Below, piece after piece: positions 23,701-29,553 of a stretch of DNA of 42,020 nucleotides. The stretch lies in NCBI GenBank assembly GCA_021802105.1, contig JAKAAW010000004.1, positions 1 to 42,020 of the forward strand, written 5' to 3'. The translations under genes were made by a program, and so were the position numbers. The notes under the pieces were generated by a model that was given only the letters and a program-made list of their open reading frames with translations, had not been told where the DNA came from and did not search any database. This stretch comes from Nanobdellota archaeon (lineage in GTDB: Archaea; Nanobdellota; Nanobdellia; Parvarchaeales; Parvarchaeaceae). Positions within the stretch are counted from its first letter, which is position 1. Each line of letters opens with the position of its first letter.

Positions 23701-24075
23701 TTAATCTTTTAGCACGGCTGCTATCTCATCTGCCGATCTTTTTGTGTACATCTTAATGAGACCATAGTTTGCATTGGGATCCGTCATCACAGTTAATATA
23801 GCGTTTTCACCGGCTTTTATAGCGACTACCCGTATGTCCTTCGATTCAGCGAATATCGTGTCAAATATGTTTTTTGACCCAAGATATTTTAGAGCCTCTT
23901 CAGCTGCACCAACCATAGAAGCCATCATGGCGGCGAAGTTATTCGGGTCTATGTCCTGTGGTATCCTGTGTACTATAGGCAGCCCGTCCGCAGATATGAC
24001 GGCTGATGCTTTTATCCCGCCGACCTCTCCGAGTTTCTCTAAGATCATGCTCATTGATTCGGATTTTGTGGCCAT
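23701..24075 (-). CDS. Roadblock/LC7-domain protein (MglB/CvnB-like)
   Basis: This 124 aa single-domain protein has the Roadblock fold. An N-terminal helix is followed by GGIKASAVISADGLPI (about 19-34), the central helix NFAAMMASMVGAAEEALKYL and the strands VVAIKAGENAILTVMTDP. Such proteins dimerise and act as GTPase-activating or scaffold partners of MglA/CvnD-type GTPases. The gene lies 37 bp downstream of a KaiC-GTPase fusion gene in the same orientation, which fits that pairing. The gap holds a TATA-like palindrome (24096-24107), so it may also be transcribed alone. Confidence 0.88.
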   Translation of the reverse strand: MATKSESMSMILEKLGEVGGIKASAVISADGLPIVHRIPQDIDPNNFAAMMASMVGAAEEALKYLGSKNIFDTIFAESKDIRVVAIKAGENAILTVMTDPNANYGLIKMYTKRSADEIAAVLKD

Positions 24076-24095
24076 ATAACTAATTATAACTCATA

Positions 24096-24107
24096 CTTAA
24101 TTTAAGC
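24096..24107 (-). promoter_or_regulatory. TATA-like element of the Roadblock gene
   Basis: On the minus strand gcttaaattaag is centred about 26 nt before the ATG at 24075. Confidence 0.4.
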
Positions 24108-24112
24108 ATTTA

Positions 24113-25321
24113 CTAAGTCAGCTCCTCAAAAAGCGCAGAGAGGGCTGCTTCTATCCCCTCTTTCTTAAGTTTTGCCGGTTTGTTAGGGTCTATATTCTCC
24201 ACGTTCTCAGCAACAGTCTGTATCAGTGGTGCTTCTTTCTCAAGGTGTAGTTTATCTCTTACCTCATCAATGCCGAGCGCACCCGGCATATTAGCCTTAT
24301 TTGCTACAACGACTATAGGCAGACCGTATGTCTCGGTCTTCCTAAGCATCTCTATCGCTCTTGGAAACTGCGTTGGTTTTGTAGAATCTATTATGAGTAT
24401 AACTCCTACTGCTTCACCGCCCAGCAGCTTAAGGAGTGGATCGAACCTTTCCTGTCCAGGAGTGCCGAAAAGATCCGCCTTATAACCCTTAAAATCAACG
24501 TTACCATGATCAAGGGCTATAGTACCGCCTAATCTGTCAACACTTATTGCGTCCTTAGAAGCTGAGTGAATGAAAGAGGTCTTGCCGGCATCCGTTGGAC
24601 CGGTGACCAGTATCTTGGGGAAATATATTTTTATTCCCCCTGGTTTTACTGATTTGAAAAGCACAGAGGTGAATTTTTTGCCTATCACCCAGTCACACTT
24701 TATGACAGCGAAGTACTGCCCGAATATGACGCGTTTCTCTATCCCTTTGATGTCGACTCTAGCGTTTACTTTTGATATAAGTTTATCCACGTTGTCTTCG
24801 CCGTAATTCCAATCAGTGAAAAGGAAAACCGCAGAACTGTCAGAGTTCTTTATCTTGTTGTTGATTAGGTCTACTATAGAAAGTGCAAAATCAAAGTCGA
24901 AGAAATCGGCTATGAGCGAGAGTGAATCTATGACTATTAAATCGTAATCCTTTTCAAGTTCATCTGTAATAGCTTTTTTTATCTCTTCTTTGTCATATGG
25001 GTTTTTTATCATCCTGCCTATGCTGCCATCGGACGAATTTATACCCGTTATACCGCTGTAGGAATCTATCATGGATAGGTTATCGTTGGTAATAAAGTCA
25101 TACTCCTTCATATCAGCCAGATACGCTTTCGGAGACGCACGGTTTAGGTACAAGAGCACCTTATTGTTGTGGATGAGGTTGTTTTGTATCAGCTGGTAGC
25201 CGAAAACTTCGTTTCCGACAGCAGGAGAGGCAAAGAAGAGGACTCCTTTCCTAGCAGGTATACCGCTAAGCTCTTCGTCAAGCCTACCTATCCCGAATAT
25301 TGGGTCTTTTCCTTTAGCCAT
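24113..25321 (-). CDS. KaiC/RecA-like domain fused to a Ras-like (MglA/CvnD-type) GTPase
   Basis: This 402 aa protein has two domains. Residues 1-225 follow the KaiC/RecA-like fold, with a Walker B-type DLIVID (127-132), but the Walker A position reads ASPAVGNEVFG (31-41) with no lysine, so ATP hydrolysis there is unlikely. Residues 235-402 are a small GTPase: G1 GPTDAGKT (241-248), G3 FGTPGQERF (285-293) and G4 NKAN (341-344). FGTPGQ-type switch II is seen in bacterial CvnD/MglA-like GTPases that work with Roadblock partners, and a Roadblock gene is next. A TATA box at 25341-25352 fits a leaderless start. The fusion is unusual to me; its role in signalling or polarity is inferred. Confidence 0.85.
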   Translation of the reverse strand: MAKGKDPIFGIGRLDEELSGIPARKGVLFFASPAVGNEVFGYQLIQNNLIHNNKVLLYLNRASPKAYLADMKEYDFITNDNLSMIDSYSGITGINSSDGSIGRMIKNPYDKEEIKKAITDELEKDYDLIVIDSLSLIADFFDFDFALSIVDLINNKIKNSDSSAVFLFTDWNYGEDNVDKLISKVNARVDIKGIEKRVIFGQYFAVIKCDWVIGKKFTSVLFKSVKPGGIKIYFPKILVTGPTDAGKTSFIHSASKDAISVDRLGGTIALDHGNVDFKGYKADLFGTPGQERFDPLLKLLGGEAVGVILIIDSTKPTQFPRAIEMLRKTETYGLPIVVVANKANMPGALGIDEVRDKLHLEKEAPLIQTVAENVENIDPNKPAKLKKEGIEAALSALFEELT

Positions 25322-25340
25322 ACAGAGAGTTGTCAGACAT

Positions 25341-25352
25341 GGAATATAACCC
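25341..25352 (-). promoter_or_regulatory. TATA box of the KaiC-GTPase gene
   Basis: On the minus strand gggttatattcc is centred about 25 nt before the ATG at 25321. Confidence 0.5.
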
Positions 25353-25363
25353 TTTCAGGCAGT

Positions 25364-26023
25364 TCAGATGTCTTTCCAGTCAAGCACCTCTTTAGCGTTG
25401 CCGGAGACCTTAAAGGTTCTCTTCCCCCCTTCCATCTTAAGTGATATAACCGCGTCCATAAGTGATTTTATAGTTTCGTTTACGTCCGGGGCGTGCATCT
25501 CATTGTCTATTAAAAAGACGCTTGATATCCCAGCCATTTTGGCGCGCCCACACACGAACTGAAGAAATCGGTACATCGTTGTCGGATTGTTGTACAGAAG
25601 AAGAACTGAAAGGGAATCTATAATGTTAAGCACCGGGATGCCTTCTTTAGACATGTCCGCGTTCATAGCGGACAGAGCCACCGATAATCCTGTCAGGTCT
25701 AAAGGCCCGTTAAGCATCTTTGTGTAATTATTATCTCCCGCCTGAGGGGTTATACTCCTGCTGTACACATCTATAAGCTTGAGAGATGTGCCTAGATACT
25801 GCGCTATGTTAAGGTGTTTTGACGAGAATTCTGATAGGACGTCGCTTACTGGTTTCCCGGTGGTAACATACACGACCGCTACTTTGCTCTGCAGTGCAGA
25901 CGTTACGGCTCGGTAGATAAAATCCTCCTTGTTGCTCTCTTTATTCCCGCTTAGAAGATATGTTTTGCGCAGATCTATCCCTCCGACAGAATCGTCGAAA
26001 GAACTTATTCCTGTCTTTATCAT
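25364..26023 (-). CDS. Degenerate KaiC/RecA-like protein
   Basis: This 219 aa protein opens like KaiC-type ATPases (TGISSFDDSVGGIDLRKTYLL) and has a Walker B-like strand ending NIIDSLSVLLL (133-143). The P-loop position is SGNKESNKEDF (25-35), lacking the GKT/S core, so it probably does not hydrolyse ATP. It is the second such domain in this cluster. RecA-like proteins of this fold include ArlH/FlaH, which binds ATP at the archaellum motor, but no direct homology is claimed. Its start overlaps the upstream unknown gene by 4 nt, so they are coupled. Confidence 0.82.
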   Translation of the reverse strand: MIKTGISSFDDSVGGIDLRKTYLLSGNKESNKEDFIYRAVTSALQSKVAVVYVTTGKPVSDVLSEFSSKHLNIAQYLGTSLKLIDVYSRSITPQAGDNNYTKMLNGPLDLTGLSVALSAMNADMSKEGIPVLNIIDSLSVLLLYNNPTTMYRFLQFVCGRAKMAGISSVFLIDNEMHAPDVNETIKSLMDAVISLKMEGGKRTFKVSGNAKEVLDWKDI

Positions 26024-26637
26024 ACCTTAAGCAATTTAACGCGCTTAGATTTTGTGCCTATGGATGTGCCATCAACAGTTATAGAAACGTCCACTGTAAG
26101 CTCATCATCTTTCTGATCGAACGTTATCTCCTCCTTAGCCGATTTCTCAACAGATACGTTTATGAAGGGGAAAAGGTAGTTTATGAGACTCCTGAAAAGG
26201 GCCTTCTGGTCCCCTCTTTTAATTATCATAGAGACTGTATCATTAAGATCCTGCGTATTGACTATCTTGAAATAGTCAGTCTCTATTATGAGGTCCGTTA
26301 TTTTCTCGTGTGGAAGCTCAAGCAGGTCGTTTATGGTGTCCCTTATATTTTCGTCAGCACCAAATCGCTTGGATACGCTTCTTGGTTTGCCTCCTGCGAT
26401 AAAATCAATCGTGAGTTCCGTAGAGTTGACTAGATAGAGCCTTAAGAGAATCTTGTATATCCCGTCCGCGTACAACCTAAGCGGGTGCGTTACCTTAAGC
26501 TTCACAGCCCCTTCAAGGTATTCCAGGTTAATATCTAGCCTTTTCGCAGGTATTATACTGTTAAGAGTTGATGCCGACCCTGCACCATCAAAGAATTTCC
26601 TGAGTTCATTTATAGCCTCAAAAGCGTTCATCTCCAT
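26020..26637 (-). CDS. Unknown cytosolic protein coupled to the KaiC-like gene
   Basis: This 205 aa protein has an N-terminal helix followed by alternating strands and helices; the last 50 residues are strand-rich and acidic (FDQKDDELTVDVSITVDG), ending in a basic tail. There is no signal peptide, membrane helix, P-loop or metal motif. I do not recognise a family. The ATGA overlap with the degenerate KaiC-like gene suggests that the two products act together, perhaps as a complex. A TATA box at 26656-26669 supports the start at 26637. Confidence 0.75.
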   Translation of the reverse strand: MEMNAFEAINELRKFFDGAGSASTLNSIIPAKRLDINLEYLEGAVKLKVTHPLRLYADGIYKILLRLYLVNSTELTIDFIAGGKPRSVSKRFGADENIRDTINDLLELPHEKITDLIIETDYFKIVNTQDLNDTVSMIIKRGDQKALFRSLINYLFPFINVSVEKSAKEEITFDQKDDELTVDVSITVDGTSIGTKSKRVKLLKV

Positions 26638-26655
26638 ATCAGATTATGTTCTTCA

Positions 26656-26669
26656 ATAAATATAAAATA
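26656..26669 (-). promoter_or_regulatory. TATA box of the unknown/KaiC-like gene pair
   Basis: On the minus strand tattttatatttat is centred about 25 nt before the ATG at 26637. Confidence 0.5.
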
Positions 26670-26673
26670 GATT

Positions 26674-27252
26674 TTATGCACAAACACCTGTTGAAGAGGA
26701 CGCTGGAGCATATAGAGCGGTCTCGTTCGGATAGAGCGCGAAAGCAGAATGCGAAGTAGATATTATTACAGCCACGTATCCTGCGCATCCCGCACTATCA
26801 TTGAACCATCCAGAGATGCTGTTCCCTCCCAATTCGAACACGTTGGCTGTATTAACGCCGTTTGAATTGACCCAGTTTACATACTGCTGGTTTGTCATCA
26901 CCATAAATCTAGTGTTGGTTGTGGCATTGTACTGCATATGCACCCTGAAAGTATCCGGTATTGAAAGGAATATATATGAGCCAGCCGGCTCTGATATCTT
27001 CTGGTTCCATATGTACAATAAAGGACTGTTATTGATGAATCTAAAGCTGAGAGGTATAATGTTGCCTTCAGATATTGCTATAGAAGAATTTTGTGTCAGG
27101 CAGAAACCGGACCCATTTTTGAACACAAGAGTAGTATTCTCACTGCAGCTGTTTATTAGCAAGAGGTGGTTGGAGAAAGCGTAAAAGAACCCCACTGCTA
27201 TGAGCACTATAAAAAGAAGACTTAAAATTTGTCCAGCATCAGAAGATTTCAT
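26674..27252 (-). CDS. Pilin-like exported protein
   Basis: This 192 aa protein starts MKSSDAGQILSLLFIVLIAV, a short polar stretch, an AGQ site and a hydrophobic helix (about 9-28). This resembles a class III/pilin signal, though the usual basic residue before Gly is missing. The exported part is rich in Asn, Ser and aromatics with sequons (NTT, NSS, NNS) and has four cysteines after the anchor. A TATA element at 27274-27283 precedes it. It lies among the KaiC/GTPase genes, on the same strand. A simple uncleaved anchor is an alternative. Confidence 0.72.
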   Translation of the reverse strand: MKSSDAGQILSLLFIVLIAVGFFYAFSNHLLLINSCSENTTLVFKNGSGFCLTQNSSIAISEGNIIPLSFRFINNSPLLYIWNQKISEPAGSYIFLSIPDTFRVHMQYNATTNTRFMVMTNQQYVNWVNSNGVNTANVFELGGNSISGWFNDSAGCAGYVAVIISTSHSAFALYPNETALYAPASSSTGVCA

Positions 27253-27273
27253 AGTATGATTAGCACATTCGTC

Positions 27274-27283
27274 GATTTAACAT
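27274..27283 (-). promoter_or_regulatory. TATA-like element of the 26674-27252 gene
   Basis: On the minus strand atgttaaatc is centred about 26 nt before the ATG at 27252. Confidence 0.4.
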
Positions 27284-27291
27284 CTGCCAAA

Positions 27292-27660
27292 TCAGGATCT
27301 ATAGCTGCCGCAATTAGGTATCGTTCCAGTTATAGACCAGGCAACCGTTGTCCCGTTGTTTAGGACGCAGCTGCTCGTTCCGCCAGGGACAGTCCCACAG
27401 GACCATGTCGTTCCACTTATAGTATCATTTGGATATGTGCACCACTGCGCAGGGTTGTTTACGGCAGAGGATTCAGAGCAAGCGGTCTGGCAGTTTGCCG
27501 CGAAAGCCTGTTCGGCCTGGGTGTTAGGGTTCGTGGCGCCTCCTATACCTTTGAATCCACCGAGAACGAAGGTTATAAAAAGAACCAGAATGAGAAGGCC
27601 TATAGCTATGAGGATTATTGTATTTATCGGTAACCCTTGTCCTTTTGAGCTTAAAACCAT
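27292..27660 (-). CDS. Small pilin-like protein with KGQ signal
   Basis: This 122 aa protein starts MVLSSKGQGLPINTIILIAI, a KG|Q prepilin-type site and a hydrophobic helix of about 25 residues. The rest is a short Gly/Thr/Ser/Asn-rich domain with six cysteines (including CQTAC), which suggests a disulfide-stabilised extracellular fold. A frame two codons longer begins at 27666, but the TATA box at 27682-27691 places transcription at about 27661, so the ATG at 27660 is preferred. It is the first gene of the minus-strand cluster leading to the KaiC/GTPase/Roadblock genes. Confidence 0.75.
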   Translation of the reverse strand: MVLSSKGQGLPINTIILIAIGLLILVLFITFVLGGFKGIGGATNPNTQAEQAFAANCQTACSESSAVNNPAQWCTYPNDTISGTTWSCGTVPGGTSSCVLNNGTTVAWSITGTIPNCGSYRS

Positions 27661-27681
27661 TATCATAAATGTCTTTTTTAG

Positions 27682-27691
27682 TATTTAAATA
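27682..27691 (-). promoter_or_regulatory. TATA box of the KGQ pilin-like gene
   Basis: On the minus strand tatttaaata is centred about 26 nt before the ATG at 27660. Confidence 0.55.
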
Positions 27692-27813
27692 TTGCATTAC
27701 TATGAGACAGTCTGCAACTGAATCATGCAATGTGGTCCTTATTATTGGAGTCCAGGCGATGATTTTTTGCAATGAATCCTATTTTTTCTGGATTAATCAT
27801 TTTTAACATGGCA

Positions 27814-27907
27814 CTTAGCGATGAGCTTGTAGTTTAATTACTAATAAAACTACAAACGAGGTGATTAAACTACAGAAAATGAATCAAACTACAACGCCCT
27901 TAGCGAT
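27814..27907. repeat. Phased AAACTACA array, operator-like
   Basis: The 305-nt gap between the pilin-like and DUF211 genes holds this array and two promoters; I see no gene in it. The motif aaactaca occurs in the same direction at 27847, 27867 and 27886, and inverted (ttgtagttt) at 27827-27835, so the four copies are spaced about 20 bp, or two helical turns. The inverted copy and the first direct copy form a perfect 9-bp inverted repeat. A 9-bp direct repeat, cttagcgat, flanks the array (27814-27822 and 27899-27907). It lies upstream of the DUF211 TATA box. Confidence 0.7.
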
Positions 27908-27926
27908 ATAACCTATTAATACTATT

Positions 27927-27938
27927 AAAATATTTATA
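27927..27938 (+). promoter_or_regulatory. TATA box of the DUF211-VIT operon
   Basis: The sequence aaaatatttata lies about 30 nt before the ATG at 27966 and about 30 nt after the end of the AAACTACA array. Confidence 0.5.
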
Positions 27939-27965
27939 CGAAGAACCCCTGATAATCAATACATT

Positions 27966-28232
27966 ATGCAGCTTAATAGGTTAGTTATAGACGCGGTAAA
28001 ACCAGTCGGCGAATACAGTATAATAGACCTTGCCACTGATCTATCAAAGCACGTGAAAGGAGGGGCCGTTTCTATAAAGGTTGAAGAGGTAGACATAAGG
28101 ACAGAGGGCCTTAAGGTAACAATAGAAGGCTCGAGAATAAACTTTAACGGCATACAGAAAGCCCTTAAGGACAGAGGAGCCGTTATAAATAGCCTGGACG
28201 AGGCTACTGTCTTATCAAATGGAAAGAGGTAG
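27966..28232 (+). CDS. DUF211 family protein
   Basis: This 88 aa protein is of the archaeal DUF211 type, a small ferredoxin-like fold. The family pattern is visible in RLVIDAVKPVGEYSIIDLAT, the VEEVDIRTEGLKVTIEG segment and the closing GAVINSLDEATVLSNG. Structurally characterised members oligomerise and bind metal ions such as calcium. It overlaps the VIT-like transporter gene by 14 nt, so the pair is coupled, and a metal-responsive or transporter-partner role is inferred. Confidence 0.82.
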   Translation: MQLNRLVIDAVKPVGEYSIIDLATDLSKHVKGGAVSIKVEEVDIRTEGLKVTIEGSRINFNGIQKALKDRGAVINSLDEATVLSNGKR

Positions 28233-28770
28233 AGCAAAATATTTCGTCCTCAGTATAAGCGACGGTCTTTTCCTCGGCCTAGGTCTATCCTTAGGAGTCT
28301 CTTTCTTCAATGAGTATAGTTTTACTTTCACTTCTATACTTCTAGTAGGCATAACCGGTGCCCTATCCAACATGTTCGCGATATATAACGCGGAGAGCTT
28401 CACCTCTGGTATGCAGCTGCTTGAGTACAAGACATTTTTGTTTGCTAGAGATTATGACCCCGTCAAGCTAGCTAGGAGCAAACATAAGAAGAGCCTGAAA
28501 TACGCCACGGAAAGCTTCTTGTCCACAATGCTTGGCAGCATGATAGTTATCGCGCCGTACCTAGTTTTCTATTCGCTCAGCGGTAATGGAGTAAGGCTCG
28601 CGAGCGTCGCTTCTCTGGCAATAAGCCTGGTCGTTCTGGCTATGATAGGTTCATATCATCATAGTGGGCTAAAGTCAAAAATCAAAGGCGCCCTAAAGAC
28701 TACGGGGATAGGTGTTGCAATAGCTGCGCTAAGTGCCCTGGTAGGATTCCTTCTGAGCACGTTTATCTAA
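28219..28770 (+). CDS. VIT/CCC1-family membrane transporter-like protein
   Basis: This 183 aa protein has about five membrane helices. Helix 1 carries SDGLFLGLGLSLG and helix 2 GALSNMFAIYNAES, which match the conserved D-G and G-A-x-S-M positions of VIT1/CCC1 iron and manganese transporters. The charged loop between helices 2 and 3 (EYKTFLFARDYDPVKLARSKHKK) is in the place of the VIT cytosolic metal-binding domain. It is shorter than plant and yeast VIT1 (about 250 aa). Pairing with DUF211 suggests divalent metal export or detoxification. The metal is not determined. Confidence 0.7.
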   Translation: MERGRAKYFVLSISDGLFLGLGLSLGVSFFNEYSFTFTSILLVGITGALSNMFAIYNAESFTSGMQLLEYKTFLFARDYDPVKLARSKHKKSLKYATESFLSTMLGSMIVIAPYLVFYSLSGNGVRLASVASLAISLVVLAMIGSYHHSGLKSKIKGALKTTGIGVAIAALSALVGFLLSTFI

Positions 28771-29552
28771 TCTTTCTCTATCAGTCTATTCATCTTATCG
28801 TTGAAGTGCATGCCTGCGTTTATTACTTTGTCAGCATCTTCACCGGTAATCTCAAGTCTCTCCCCATGTAGCAATTTTTTGCCAAGGCTGAATATCTGCG
28901 TGAAAGTCGAAACGTCTTCGGATGTGACCAGATGCATCCTTTCAAGCGACTCAAGCATCCCACTTATCGTCTCTGGAGAAGGCGGAACCTCACCGTGCTT
29001 CATTATAATGGCTTGTGCAGAGTTTATTATCGACCAGTACATGTCGGTAATGGACCCGGCCAGTCTAACCTTTGAGGATTCTGCATAGAGCTGGCTCCTT
29101 GACAGCGCCGCGTATATTGATTCCTCTGTTGGTTTTATCTCCCCTCTCTCAAGAAGCACCTGAAGCGGTTCGAAGTATCCTGTGTCTATCAAAGGCACTC
29201 CATATTTCAAAACGTTTATCGACACAGGGTCAGCTGCTAAAACGCCTTTCCAGAAAGCTGTCAGAGTTACGAAGTTGATGTGAAGCTTTACTGATTTCTC
29301 CTCTTTTAGTAGTTTGTCTACATCGGCGTAGAAAGGAGCCAGTATATTCTCGTCTATCTTATTAAGGACGTCATCCATTATTATCATTATATCCACGTCG
29401 CTCTGCTCCGTTTCTTTGCCTTTGCTGTAAGATCCAAAGAGCGTGATTGTCTTTATCAGCTTTGGATATCTTTCGAACGCATTTTTAGCGAATCTGTACG
29501 CAGCGTCATATCCTTTTAATCTTAATTTTCCTTCCTCATTTTTTTCATCCAT
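28767..29552 (-). CDS. Nucleotidyltransferase-domain protein with helical C-terminus, second paralogue
   Basis: This 261 aa protein has a pol-beta nucleotidyltransferase domain with LFGSYSKGKETEQSDVDIMI (GS at 40-41, DVD at 52-54), then a helical region. The segment DTGYFEPLQVLLERGEIKPT corresponds closely to that in the 19683-20765 protein, so the two are paralogues. The segment YWSIINSAQAIIMKHGE resembles an HEPN-type helix. The ATG at 29552 lies 1 nt after the TIM-barrel gene stop; a longer frame to 29615 would overlap it by 62 nt. Function unknown; a nucleotidyltransferase acting on RNA or protein is possible. Confidence 0.78.
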   Translation of the reverse strand: MDEKNEEGKLRLKGYDAAYRFAKNAFERYPKLIKTITLFGSYSKGKETEQSDVDIMIIMDDVLNKIDENILAPFYADVDKLLKEEKSVKLHINFVTLTAFWKGVLAADPVSINVLKYGVPLIDTGYFEPLQVLLERGEIKPTEESIYAALSRSQLYAESSKVRLAGSITDMYWSIINSAQAIIMKHGEVPPSPETISGMLESLERMHLVTSEDVSTFTQIFSLGKKLLHGERLEITGEDADKVINAGMHFNDKMNRLIEKD

Positions 29553-29553
29553 A

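Noticed and set aside
27701-27810. C/D box guide RNA in the 27.7-kb gap
   Set aside because: A gatgat-like and a ctga sequence occur, but not as proper C and D boxes in the right order and spacing.
27814-27907. CRISPR array at the AAACTACA repeats
   Set aside because: The repeat unit is only 8-9 bp, one copy is inverted, the period is 20 bp and there are no cas genes; it fits an operator array.
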